The notes under the pieces: model-generated
Seen by the model: only the letters and a program-made list of their open reading frames with translations
Database searches by the model: none
What the model was told of the DNA's origin: nothing
In this document: positions 35,446 to 48,600 of the stretch, piece after piece
Position numbering within the stretch: the first letter of the stretch is position 1
How the letters are laid out: each line of letters begins with the position of its first letter
DNA from: Panulirus ornatus
Taxonomy: Eukaryota > Arthropoda > Malacostraca > Decapoda > Palinuridae
Assembly: GCF_036320965.1 (NCBI RefSeq)
Contig: NC_092230.1
Coordinates: forward strand, 48,909,594-48,973,593
DNA: 64,000 bases
Direction: 5' to 3'
Translations under genes and position numbers: made by a program

Positions 35446-36863
35446 ATACATATACATTTTTTTTTTTTTTTTTTTTTTTTTTATACTTTGTCGCTGTCTC
35501 CCGCGTTTGCGAGGTAGCGCAAGGAAACAGACGAAAGAAATGGCCCAACCCCCCCCCCCATACACATGTACATACACACGTCCACACACGCAAATATACA
35601 TACCTACACAGCTTTCCATGGTTTACCCCAGACGCTTCACATGCCTTGCTTCAATCCACTGACAGCACGTCAACCCCTGTATACCACATGACTCCAATTC
35701 ACTCTATTTCTTGCCCTCCTTTCACCCTCCTGCATGTTCAGGCCCCGATCACACAAAATCTTTTTCACTCCATCTTTCCACCTCCAATTTGGTCTCCCTC
35801 TTCTCCTCGTTCCCTCCACCTCCGACACATATATCCTCTTGGTCAATCTCTCCTCACTCATTCTCTCCATGTGCCCAAACCATTTCAAAACACCCTCTTC
35901 TGCTCTCTCAACCACGCTCTTTTTATTTCCACACATCTCTCTTACCCTTACGTTACTTACTCGATCAAACCACCTCACACCACACATTGTCCTCAAACAT
36001 CTCATTTCCAGCACATCCATCCTCCTGCGCACATCTCTATCCATAGCCCACGCCTCGCAACCATACAGCATTGTTGGAACCACTATTCCCTCAAACATAC
36101 CCATTTTTGCTTTCCGAGATAATGTTCTCGACTTCCACACATTTTTCAAGGCTCCCAAAATTTTCGCCCCCTCCCCCACCCTATGATCCACTTCCGCTTC
36201 CATGGTTCCATCCGCTGACAGATCCACTCCCAGATATCTAAAACACTTCACTTCCTCCAGTTTTTCTCCATTCAAACTCACCTCCCAATTGACTTGACCC
36301 TCACCCCTACTGTACCTAATAACCTTGCTCATATTCACATTTACTCTCAACTTTCTTCTTCCACACACTTTACCAAACTCAGTCACCAGCTTCTGCAGTT
36401 TCTCACATGAATCAGCCACCAGCGCTGTATCATCAGCGAACAACAATTGACTCACTTCCCAAGCTCTCTCATCCCCAACAGACTTCATACTTGCCCCTCT
36501 TTCCAGGACTCTTGCATTTACCTCCTTTACAACGGTTTCAGAAGTGGTAGAGGATGTGTGGATCAGGTGTTTGCTTTGAAGAATGTATGTGAGAAATACT
36601 TAGAAAAGCAAATGGATTTGTATGTAGCATTTATGGATCTGGAGAAGGCATATGATAGAGTTGATAGAGATGCTCTGTGGAAGGTATTAAGAATATATGG
36701 TGTGGGAGGCAAGTTGTTAGAAGCAGTGAAAAGTTTTTATCGAGGATGTAAGGCATGTGTACGTGTAGGAAGAGAGGAAAGTGATTGGTTCTCAGTGAAT
36801 GTAGGTTTGCGGCAGGGGTGTGTGATGTCTCCATGGTTGTTTAATTTGTTTATACATATACAT
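35446..36863 (-). mobile_element. RTE-like LINE copy C with twin-priming 5' inversion
   Basis: Poly-T (35,458-35,482) is the A tail of a minus-strand element with a short 3'UTR and ORF C-terminus (about 36,530 to 35,670). The C-terminus retains FADD, LYGCEAW and WFGHMERM. At about 36,535 the orientation flips: 36,536-36,851 reads plus strand, from GFRSGRGCVDQVF through AFMDLEKAYDRVD and LRQGCVM to LFNLF. In the intact ORF the inverted piece directly precedes the minus-strand piece, with only a few codons missing. ATACATATACAT flanks both outer ends (35,446-35,457 and 36,852-36,863), a candidate 12-bp target-site duplication. It shares derived changes with the intact copy M (VCGRRK, SADG). Confidence 0.9.
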
Positions 36864-38750
36864 ACATAGACATATACATATATACACATGTACATATTCA
36901 TACTTGCTGCCTTAATCCATTCCCATTGCCACCCTGCCACACACAGAGAAACACCCCTCCTCCCCCTGCATGCGTGTGAGGTAGTGCTAGGAAAAGCCAA
37001 CAAAGGTCTTGTTTGTTCACTCTCAGTCTCTAGCTGTCATGTGTAATGCACTGAAACCACAGCTCCCTTTCCACATCCAGGCCCCAAAAAACTTTCCATG
37101 GTTTACCTAAACAATTCACATGCCCTGTTTCAATCCATTGACAGCACGTTGACCCCAGTATACCACATCGTTCCAGTTCACTCTATTCCTTGCACGCCTT
37201 TCACCCTCCTGTATGTTCAGGCCGTGATTGCTCAAAATCTTTTTCACTCCATCTTTCCACCTTTGATTTGGTCTCCCACTTCTCCTCGTTCCCTCCACCT
37301 CTGACAGATATATATCCTTTTTGTCAGCCTTCCCTCACTCATTCTCTCCATGTGACCAAACCATTTCAATACACCCTCTTCTGCTTTCTCAACCGCACTG
37401 TTTTTATTACCACACATCTCTCTTACCCTTTCATTACTTAATCAAACCATGTCACACCACATGTTGTCCTCAAACATTTCATTTCCATCACATCCACCCT
37501 CCACCGCTCAACCCTATCCATAGCCCATGCCTTGCAATCATATAATGTTGTTGGAACCACTATTTCTTCAAACATACCCATTTTTGCTCTCCAAGATAAC
37601 GTTCTTGCCTTCCACACATTCTTCAATGCCCTCAGAACCTTCACCCCCTCCCCCACCCTGTGACTCACTTCTGCTTCCATGGTTCCATCTGCTGCCAAAT
37701 CCACTCCCAGATATCTAAAACACTTCACGTCCTCCAGTTTTTCTCCATTCAAACTTACCTCCCAATTGACTTGTCCCTCAACCCTACTGCACCTAAAAAC
37801 CTTGCTCTTATTAACATTTACTCTCAGCTTTTTTCTTTCACACACTTTACCAAACTCAGTCAACAGCTTCTGCACTTTCTCACCCAAATCAGCCACCAGT
37901 GCTGTATCATCAGCAAACAAAAACTGACTCTTTTCCCAAGTCCTCAGCATACTTGTCCCTCTCTCCAAAACTCTTGCATTCACCTCCCTAACAACCCCAT
38001 CCATAAACAAATTAATCAACCATGGAGACATCACGCACCCCTGCTGCAAACTGACATTCACTGAGAACCAATCACTTTCCTCTCTTCCTATTCGTACCCA
38101 TGCATTACATCCTTGATTAAAACTTTTCACTGCTTCAAACAACTTGCCTCCCACACTATATACTCTTAATACCTTCCACAGAGCATCTCTATCAACTCTA
38201 TCATATGCCTTCTCCAGATCCATAAATGCTACATCCATTTGTTTTTCTAAGTATTTCTCACATACATGCTTCAAAGCAAACACCTGATCCACACATCCTC
38301 TACCACATCTGAAACCACACTGGTCCTCCCCAGTCTGATGCTCTGTACATGCCTTCACCCTCTCAATCATTACCCTCCCATACAATTTCCCAGGAATACT
38401 CGACAAACTTATACCTCTGTAATTTGAACACTCACCTTTATCCCCTTTGCCTTTGGACAATGGCACTATGCATGCATTCCGCCAATCCTCAGGCACTTCA
38501 CCATGAGCCATACATACATCCTTTTTTCTCATCTTGGTTACATCCACACACATTTAGACACCCCAATCTGAGCCTCCGAGGAGGATGAGCACTCCCCATT
38601 TGACTCCTTCTTTTTCCCCTTTTAGAAAGTTAAAATACAAGGAGGGGAGGGTTTCTTGCCCTCTGCTCCCGTCCCCTTTAGTCGCCTTCTACAACACACG
38701 GAGAATGCATGGGAAGTATTCTTTTGCCCCTTTCCCGAGGATAATATAAA
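36864..38750 (-). mobile_element. RTE-like LINE copy D, 5' end present, 1.5 kb internal deletion
   Basis: Older long-UTR copy. 3'UTR at 36,864-37,130, then a decayed RT and C-terminus (37,116-38,540) keeping LEKAYDRVD and FADDTALV. It jumps from the CMAHGEVPED block straight to the extreme N-terminal coding region (about 38,535-38,600) and a recognisable 5'UTR (about 38,600-38,750, with GAAGGCGACTAAAGGGGACG on the minus strand). About 500 residues, the whole endonuclease and linker, are missing. The junction lies in GGATGTATGTATGG-like sequence. Copy C inserted into what remains of its 3'UTR. Confidence 0.85.

Positions 38751-39652
<902 letters not shown>

Positions 39653-39703
<51 letters not shown>
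39653..39703. repeat. (TA)n microsatellite
   Basis: About 25 TA units between LINE copies E and F, which face away from each other. Confidence 0.95.
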
Positions 39704-39710
<7 letters not shown>

Positions 39711-42700
39711 AGTATGTTTGAGGAAAGGAACCTGGATGTTTTGGCTCTAAGTGAAATGAAGCTCAAGGGTATAGGTGAGGAGTGGTTTGGGAATGTCTTG
39801 GGAGTAAAGTCAGGGGTTAGTGAGAGGACAAGAGCAAGGGAAGGAGTAGCACTACTCCTGAAACAGGAGTTGTGGGAGTATGTGATAGAATGTAAGAAAG
39901 TAAATTTTCGATTGATATGGGTAAAACTGAAAGTTGATGGAGAGAGATGGGTGATTATTGGTGCATATGCACCTGGGCATGAGAAGAAAGATCATGAGAG
40001 GCAAGTGTTTTGGGAGCAGCTGAATGAGTGTGTTAGTGGTTTTGATGCATGAGACCGGGTTATAGTGATGGGTGATTTGAATGCAAAGGTGAGTAATGTG
40101 GCAGTTGAGGGAATAATTGGTATACATGGGGTGTTCAGTGTTGTAAATGGAAATGGTGAAGAGCTTGTAGATTTATGTGCTGAAAAAGGACTGGTGATTG
40201 GGAATACCTGGTTTAAAAAGCGAGATATACATAAGTATACTTATGTAAGTAGGAGAGATGGCCAGACAGCGCTATTGGATTACGTGTTAATTGACAGGTG
40301 TGCGAAAGAGAGACTTTTGGATGTTAATGTGCTGAGAGGTGCAACTGGAGGGATGTCTGATCATTATCTTGTGGAGACTAAGGTGAAGTTTTGTATGGGT
40401 TTTCAGAAAAGAAGAGTGAATGTTGGGGTGAAGAGGATGGTGAGAGTAAGTGAGCTTGGGAAGGAGACTTGTGTGAGGAAGTACCAGGAGAGACTGAGTA
40501 CAGAATAGAAAAAGGTGAGAACAATGGAAGTAAGGGGAGTGGGGGAGGAATGGGATGTATTTAGGGAATCAGTGATGGATTGCGCAAAAGATGCTTGTGG
40601 CATGAGAAGAGTGGGAGGTGGGTTGATTAGAAAGGGTAGTGAGTGGTGGGATGAAGAAGTAAGATTATTAGTGAAAGAGAAGAGAGAGGCATTTGGACGA
40701 TTTTTGCAGGGAAAAAATGCAATTGAGTGGGAGATGTATAAAAGAAAGAGACAGGAGGTCAAGAGAAAGGTGCAAGAGGTGAAAAAGAGGGCAAATGAGA
40801 GTTGTGGTGAGAGAGTATCATTAAATTTTAGGGAGAATAAAAAGATGTTCTGGAAGGAGGTAAATAAAGTGCATAAGACAAGGGAATTTATTAAGAAAGG
40901 GGGTGACTGTATTGTTGACTGGTTGGTAAGGTTATTTAATGTATGTATGACTCATGGTGAGGTGCCTGAGGATTGGCGGAATGCATGCATAGTGCCATTG
41001 TACAAAGGCAAAGGGGATAAGAGTGATTGCTCAAATTACAGAGGTATAAGTTTGTTGAGTATTCGTGGTAAATTATATGGGAGGGTATTGATTGAGAGGG
41101 TGAAGGCATGTACAGAGCATCAGATTGGGGAAGAGCAGTGTGGTTTCAGAAGTGGTAGTGGATCAGGTGTTTGCTTTGAAGAATGTATGTGAGAAATACT
41201 TAGAAAAGCAAATGGATTTGTATGTAGCATTTATGGATCTGGAGAAGGCACATGAGAGAGTTGATAGAGATGCTCTGTGGAAGGTATTATGAATATATGG
41301 TGTGGGAGGCAAGTTGTTAGAAGCAGTGAAAAGTTTTTATCGAGGATGTAAGGCATGTGTACGTGTAGGAAGAGAGGAAAGTGATTGGTTGTCAGTGAAT
41401 GTAGGTTTGCGGCAGGGGTGTGTGATGTCTCCATGGTTGTTTAATTTGTTTATGGATGGGGTTGTTAGGGAGGTGAATGCAAGAGTTTTGGAAAGAGGCA
41501 AGTATGAAGTCTGTTGTGGATGAGAGAGCTTGGGAAGTGAGTCAGTTGTTGTTCGCTGATGATACAGCGCTGGTGGCTGATTCATGTGAGAAACTGCAGA
41601 AGCTGGTGACTGAGTTTGGTAAAGTGTGTGAAAGAAGAAAGTTAAGAGTAAATGTGAATAAGAGCAAGGTTATTAGGTACAGTAGGGTTGAGGGTCAAGT
41701 CAATTGGGAGGTAAGTTTGAATGGAGAAAAGCTGGAGGAAGTAAAGTGTTTTAGATATCTGGGAGTGGATCTGGCAGCGGATGGAACCATGGAAGCGGAA
41801 GTGGATCATAGGGTGGGGGAGGGGGCGAAAATCCTGGGAGCCTTGAAGAATGTGTGGAAGTGGTGAACATTATCTCGGAAAGCAAAAATGGGTATGTTTG
41901 AAGGAATAGTGGTTCCAACAATGTTGTATGGTTGCGAGGCGTGGGCTATGGATAGAGTTGTGCGCAGGAGGGTGGATGTGCTGGAAATGAGATGTTTGAG
42001 GACAATGTGTGGTGTGAGGTGGTTTGATCGAGTAAGTAATGTAAGGGTAAGAGAGATGTGTGGAAATAAAAAGAGCATGGTTGAGAGAGCAGAAGAGGGT
42101 GTTTTGAAATGGTTTGGGTGCATGGAGAGAATGAGTGAGGAAAGATTGACCAAGAGGATATATGTGTCGGAGGTGGAGGGAACGAGGATAAGCGGGAGAC
42201 CAAATTGGAGGTGGAAAGATGGAGTGAAAAAGATTTTGTGTGATCGGGGCCTGAACATGCAGGAGGGTGAAAGGAGGGCAAGGAATAGAGTGAATTGGAT
42301 CGATGTGGTATACCGGGGTTGACGTGCTGTCAGTGGATTGAATCAGGGCATGTGAAGTGTCTGGGGTAAACCATGGAAAGTTGTGTGGGGCCTGGATGTG
42401 GAAAGGGAGCTGTGGTTTCGGGCATTTTTGCGTGACAGCTGGAGACTGAATGTGAACGAATGGGGCCTTTCTTGTCTTTTCCTAGTGCTACCTCGCACAC
42501 ATGAGGGGGGAGGGTGATGGTATTCCATGTGTGGTGAGGTGGGGATGGGAATGAATAGGGGCAGACAGTGTGAATTGTGTGCATGGGTATATATGTATGT
42601 GTCTGTGTGTGTATATATATGTGTACATTGAGATGTATAGGTATGTATATTTGTGTGTGTGTGGACGTGTGTGTGTGTGTACATTGTGTATGGGGGTGGG

Positions 42701-42772
42701 TTGGGCCATTTCTTTCGTCTGTTTCCTTGCACTACCTCACAAACGCGGGAGCCAGTGACAAAGCAAAATAAA
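39704..42772 (+). mobile_element. RTE-like LINE copy F, nearly full length, long 3'UTR, mutated
   Basis: Starts at residue about 38 of the reference ORF (GSMFEERNLDVLALSE). The endonuclease is interrupted by a CGA-to-TGA stop at 40,050. A 258-bp in-frame deletion removes the linker (KTRE joined to FIKKGGD, about 40,888). There is an 8-bp loss at about 41,152 in GFRSGRG, a nonsense change at about 41,289, and later breaks near 41,864. Catalytic blocks are partly visible (MGDLNAKV, FMDLEKAHERVD, LLFADDTALV). The 3'UTR (42,323-42,772) is the long type with both GCTACCTC motifs. The tail abuts copy G tail-to-tail. Confidence 0.9.
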
Positions 42773-42796
42773 TCAATAAATATATTTATGTATTTA

Positions 42797-42932
42797 TTTC
42801 ACTTTGTCGCTGTCTCCCGCATTAGCAAGGTAGTGCAGGGAAACAGACGAAAGAATGGCCCAACCCACCCACATACACATGTATATACATACACGTCCAC
42901 ACTCGCAAATATACATACCTATACATCTCAAC

Positions 42933-43009
<77 letters not shown>

Positions 43010-44793
43010 CATATACATATATACACATGTATATAATTCATACTGTCTGCCCTTATTCATTCCCGTCGCCACCCCGCTACACATGAAATGACAACCCACT
43101 CCCCCCGCGTATGTGTGCAAGGTAGCGCTAGGAAAAGACAACAAAGGCCACATTCGTTCACACTCAGTCTCTAGCTGTCATGTATAATGTACCGAAACCG
43201 CAGTACCCTTTCCACATCTAGGCCCCACAAAACTTTGCATGGTTTACCCCCAAACGCTTCAAATGCCCTGGTTCAATCCATTGACAGCACGTCGACCCCT
43301 GTATACCAAATCGTTCCAATTCGTTATATTCCTTGCACGCCTTTCACCCTCCTGCATGTTCAAGCCCTTATCACTCAAAATGTTTTTCACTCCATCTTTC
43401 CACCTCCAATTTGGTCTCCCACTTCTCCTCGTTCCCTCCACCTCGGACACAATATATCCTCTTTGTCAATCTTTCCTCACTCATTCTCTCCATGTGACCA
43501 AACCATTTCAAAACACCCTATTCTGCTCTCTCAACTACACTCTTTCTATTACCACACATCTCTCTTACCCTTTCATTACTTACTCGATCAAACCACCTCA
43601 CACTAGATATTGTCCTCAAACATCTCATTTCCAGCACATCCACCCTCCTTTGCACGACTCTATCTATAGCCCACACCTTGCAACCGTATAACATTGTTGG
43701 AACCACTATTCCTTCAAACATACCCATTTTTGCTTTGCAAGATAACGTTCTCGACTTCCACACATTTTTCAACGCTCCCAAAACTTTCGCCCCCTCCCCC
43801 ACCCTATGATTCACTTCCGCTTCCATGGTTCCATCCGCTGCCAGATCCACTCCCAGATATCTAAACACTTCACTTCCTCCAGTTTTTCTCCATGCAAACT
43901 TACCTCCCAATTGACTTGTCCCTCAACCCTACTGTACCTTATAACTTGCTCTTATTCACATTTACTCTCAGCTTTCTTCTTTCACACACTTTACCAAACT
44001 CAGTCACCAGCTTCTGAAGTTTCTCACCCGAATCATCCACCAGCACTGTATCATCAGCAAACAACAACTGACTCACTTCCCAAGCTCTTTCATCCACAAC
44101 AGACTGTGTACTTACCCCTCTTTCCAAAACTCTTGCATTCACCTCCCTAACAACCCCATCCATAGACAAATCAAACAACCATGGAGACATCACGCACCCC
44201 TGCTGCAAACCAACATTCACTGAGAACCAATCACTTTCCTCTCTTCTTACACGTACACATGCCTTTCATCCTCAATAAAAACTTTTCACTGCTTCTAACA
44301 ACTTGCCTCCCACACCATATATTCTTAATACCTTCCACAGAGCATCTCTATCAACTCTATCATATGCCTTCTCCAGATCCATAAATGCTACATACAAATC
44401 CATTTTCTTTTCTAAATATTTCTCACATACATTCTTCAAAGCAAACACCTGATCCACACATCCTCTACCACTTCTGAAACCACACTGCTCTTCCCCAATC
44501 TGATGCTCTGTACATCCTCAATAAAAACTTTTCACTGCTTCTAACAACTTGCCTCCCACACAATATATTCTTAATAACGTCCACAGAGCATCTCTATCAA
44601 CTCTATCATATGCATTCTCCAGATCCATAAATGCTACATACAAATCCATTTGCTTTTCTAAGTATTTCTCATATACATTCCTCAAAGCAAACAACTGATC
44701 CACACATCCTCTACCACTTCTGAAACCACACTGCTCTTCCCCAATCTGATGCTCTGTACATGCCTTCACCCTCTCAATCAATACCCTCCTATA

Positions 44794-44795
<2 letters not shown>
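42797..44795 (-). mobile_element. RTE-like LINE copy G, old, with internal tandem duplication
   Basis: The 3' end (ACTTTGTCGCTGTCTCCCGC) begins 25 bp from the end of copy F, so the two form a tail-to-tail pair. The long 3'UTR (to about 43,300) contains a (TA)n expansion at 42,934-43,002. The coding remnant runs to about 44,795 with frameshifts. A segment of about 247 bp around VDQVFALKNV...LLEAVKSFY is present twice (about 44,268-44,515 and 44,516-44,762); the copies have diverged, so the duplication is not recent. Confidence 0.85.
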
Positions 44796-44796
<1 letters not shown>

Positions 44797-44883
<87 letters not shown>

Positions 44884-44886
44884 GTA

Positions 44887-44908
<22 letters not shown>
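44797..44908. repeat. (TA)n microsatellite
   Basis: About 55 TA units with one TACG interruption, next to the poly-T of copy H. Confidence 0.96.
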
Positions 44909-44917
<9 letters not shown>

Positions 44918-46362
44918 TTGCTTTGTCGCTGTCTCCCGCGTTTGCGAGGTAGCGCAAGGAAACAGACGAAAGAAATGGCCCAACCCACCCCCATACACAT
45001 GTATATACATACGTCCACACACGCAAATATACATACCTACACAGCTTTCCATGGTTTACCCCAGACGCTTCACATGCCTTGATTCAATCCACTGACAGCA
45101 CGTCAACCCCGGTATACCACATCGCTCCAATTCACTCTATTCCTTGCCCTCCTTTCACCCTCCTGCATGTTCAGGCCCCGATCACACAAAATCTTTTTCA
45201 CTCCATCTTTCCACCTCCAATTTGGTCTCCCTCTTCTCCTCGTTCCCTCCACCTCCGACACATATATCCTCTTGGTCAATCTTTCCTCACTCATTCTCTC
45301 CATGTGACCAAACCATTTCAAAACACCCTCTTCTGCTCTCTCAACCACGCTCTTTTTATTTCCACACATCTCTCTTACCCTTACATTACTTACTCGATCA
45401 AACCACCTCACACCACACATTGTCCTCAAACATCTCATTTCCAGCACATCCATCCTCCTGCGCACAACTCTATCCATAGTCCACGCCTCGCAACCATACA
45501 ACATTGTTGGAACCACTATTCCTTCAAACATACTCATTTTTGCTTTCCGAGATAATGTTCTCGACTTCCACACATTCTTCAAGGCTCCCAGGATTTTCGC
45601 CCCCTCCCCCACCCTATGATCCACTTCCGCTTCCATGTTTCCATCCGCTGCCAGATCCACTCCCAGATATCTAAAACACTTCACTTCCTCCAGTTTTTCT
45701 CCATTCAAACTCACCTCCCAATTGACTTGACCCTCAACCCTACTGTACCTAATAACCTTGCTCTTATTCACATTTACTCTTAACTTTCTTCTTTCACACA
45801 CTTTACCAAACTCAGTCACCAGCTTCTGCAGTTTCTCACATGAATCAGCCACCAGCGCTGTATCATCAGCGAATAACAACTGACTCACTTCCCAAGCTCT
45901 CTCATCCCCAACAGACTTCATACTTGCCCCTCTTTCCAAAACTCTTGCATTCACCTCCCTAACAACCCCATCCATAAACAAATTAAACAACCATGGAGAC
46001 ATCACACACCCCTGCCGCAAACCTACATTCACTGAGAACCAATCACTTTCCTCTCTTCCTACACGTACACATGCCTTACATCCTCGATAAAAACTTTTCA
46101 CTGCTTCTAACAACTTGCCTCCCACACCATATATTCATAATACCTTCCACAGAGCATCTCTATCAACTCTCTCATGTGCCTTCTCCAGATCCATAAATGC
46201 TACATACAAATCCATTTGCTTTTCTAAGTATTTCTCACATACATTCTTCAAAGCAAACACCTGATCCACACATCCTCTACCACTTCTGAAACCACACTGC
46301 TCTTCCCCAACCTGATGCTCTGTACATGCCTTCACCCTCTCAATCAATACCCTCCCATTTAA
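44909..46362 (-). mobile_element. RTE-like LINE copy H, 5'-truncated, short 3'UTR
   Basis: Short poly-T (44,909-44,919), short 3'UTR, and an intact 340-codon frame (46,125-45,103) holding LRQGCVM, LLFADDTALV, LYGCEAW and WFGHMERM. Upstream the frame meets a TTATGA nonsense codon (about 46,137) and the AHERVD change, both also present in copy F. 5' truncation lies in the VLIERVKAC block. Confidence 0.9.
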
Positions 46363-46379
46363 TTTAATTCTTTCAGTGC

Positions 46380-46460
46380 ATAATTCTTTCTTTCTTTCAT
46401 ACTATTTGCCATTTCCCGCATTAGCGAGGTAGCGTTAAGAACAGAGGACTGGGCCTTTGA
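46380..46460 (-). mobile_element. Solo tail-like element
   Basis: About 75 bp whose complementary strand reads AACGCTACCTCGCTAATGCG then GGAAATGGCAA. It resembles the conserved LINE 3' terminus but with the GGGAAATGGC variant also seen at 62.4 kb. No adjoining coding sequence. Confidence 0.6.
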
Positions 46461-46464
46461 GGGA

Positions 46465-47240
46465 ATAGTATATATATGCATATATATGTTTGAAGGAATA
46501 GTAGTTCCAACAATATTATATGGTTGTAAGGCATATGCTGTAGATTGGATTGAATGGAGGAGAGTGGATGTGTTGGAAATGAAATGTTTAAGGACTATGT
46601 GTGGTGTGAGGTGGTTTGATCGAGTGAATAACGAAAAGGTAAGAGAGACTTGTGGTAATTAAAAGTGTGGTTGAGAGAGCAGAAGAGGGTGTGTTGAAAT
46701 GGTTAGGACATATGGAGAGAACGAGTGAGGAAAGGTTGACAAAGAGGATACATGTGTCAGAGGAAGAGGGAACAAGAAGCAGGAGACTGAATTGGAGGTG
46801 GAAGGATGGAGTGAAAAAGATTTTGAGTGATTGGGGCCTGAACATGCAGGAGGGTGCGAGGCACGCAAGGAATAGAGTGAATTAGAACGATGTGGTATAC
46901 TTGGGTTGACGTGCTGTCAGTGGACTGAACCAGGGCATGTGAAACATCTGGGGTAAACCATGGAAAGTTTTGTGGGGGCTGGATGTGGATAGGGAGCTAT
47001 GGTTTTGGTGCATTGCATATGACAGCTAGAGACTGAGTGTGAACGAATATGACCTTTTTTGTGTGTTTTCCTGGCGCTACCTCGCTGAAGCAGGGGCAGT
47101 GATGCTGTTTCCTTTGGGGCAGTGTGATGCCAGGAATGGATGAAGACAAGCAAGTATGAATATGCACATGTGTATATATGTATATGTCTGTGTATGCATA
47201 TGTATATTGTTTATGTATGTATATGTGTATATGAGATGGA
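46465..47240 (+). mobile_element. RTE-like LINE copy I, old 3' fragment
   Basis: Starts at MFEGIVVPTILYGCKAY (reference residue about 857), with frameshifts around 46,660, through WLGHMERTSEERLT to the coding end and a diverged long 3'UTR (46,886-47,240) holding GGCGCTACCTCGCTGAAGC. Confidence 0.85.
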
Positions 47241-47340
47241 AGACATAGAAATGTCAATTCCTCTTCCTTTTCCTTGTATATCAACTGACTGTTTTGTCTT
47301 CTATCTCATTTTTGTATCTTCCCTGCTGATGTGATCATAT

Positions 47341-47890
47341 GTTCTCTAGCTGCCATGTATAATGCACTGAAAGAGCCCTCTGTCCACAACCAGGCCCCAT
47401 AGACCTTTCCATAGTTTCCCCCAGATGCTTCATATGCCCTGGTTCAGTCTGTATCACTGCAATTTACCTTATCCCATGAATTCCTTTCTCTCATTTGCCT
47501 GTTTAGGCCCCAAACACTCACAATATTTTTCACTCCACTTTTCCATCTCAAATTTTGTCACTCCCTTCTCCTTGACCCCTCCACTTCTGACTCATATATC
47601 CTCTTTGTCAGCCTATCCTCACTCATTTTTTCTTTTTCCATACATCCACACCATTTCAGCACACTCTCTTCAGCCCTTTCAACCACACTCTCCTTATAAC
47701 AATGTCTCTTTCTGACCTTTTTATTACTTACTCAGTCAAACCACCTCACACCACATATTGTCCTCAAACATTTCATATCCAAAACATCCACCCTCCTCCA
47801 TACATCCTCATCCATAGCCCATGCCTCACATCTTTACAGCATTGTTGGGTTGTTATATCTTTAAATGTACCCAATTTTGCCTTTTTTTAG
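47341..47890 (-). mobile_element. RTE-like LINE copy J, very old fragment
   Basis: Minus-strand homology to the 3'UTR and last about 140 codons of the reference; many substitutions and frameshifts, the most diverged copy in the window. Ends at a (TG)n tract. Confidence 0.8.
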
Positions 47891-47896
47891 ATAATG

Positions 47897-47899
<3 letters not shown>

Positions 47900-47931
<32 letters not shown>
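47900..47931. repeat. (GT)n microsatellite
   Basis: About 16 GT units beside LINE copy J. Confidence 0.93.
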
Positions 47932-47933
<2 letters not shown>

Positions 47934-48600
47934 TAGAATATGTATATTGTATCCATATTGTTTGTTTATAACTATTATTGAAGATTCAGTTTGGTTTATC
48001 ATACCTTTTGGAGAACTTTCTATAATCAAAACTAGTGGACTTGCATTTCTCATTATGATTTTACCTCTATATTGTAGCTTCTGAAGCTTTAGATTTTTCT
48101 GTGTAAGTTTAGCTATCCAGATCTGCTCCCTTTTAGTCAGTTTTTCTTTTGGGAAATACCAAATACAGTATTAGTATGCCTCCTCATTAAGATTTGTTTC
48201 ATTGTTTCTTGTAAAACCTGGAATGAGTTCCACTCCATCTGTGTTTGTATTGTGTTTTGTATTTTATTCCATATTTCTTCTATATGCAAAGGGAGTTTAC
48301 ACTCTTAAACTTGTAATAAAATTACTTCACACCTTTTGTAACTTAATTTTGTGTCCTGTTGTACCCTTTCTTTGACTTGTCATCTTTAATTTTGAAAACT
48401 TTTCATTTTTGCTTCATTAGATCCATTCACAAATTTGCATTTTGTTTTTAAATATTTTTTCTTCTCTCTTCTACCAAGGGAAATTTGTATAGCTCAGATC
48501 CTTTATTATGATGCCGTCTTTGCTCCAACATATTGTTTTTCCTAAGGAAGAGTGACTAGATTGGTGCTGCATAGTTTATACTAGTTTGTGTTAAATATAT
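47932..48600. other. Intronic AT-rich sequence, no gene seen
   Basis: No recognised element; may be the far end of the decayed LINE that follows. Confidence 0.4.

Noticed and set aside
35646..36186. Recurrent 111-158 codon antisense frames (MIQSTDSTSTPVYH type) in every LINE copy
   Set aside because: They mirror the constrained sense LINE frame on the opposite strand; conservation is explained by the sense protein.
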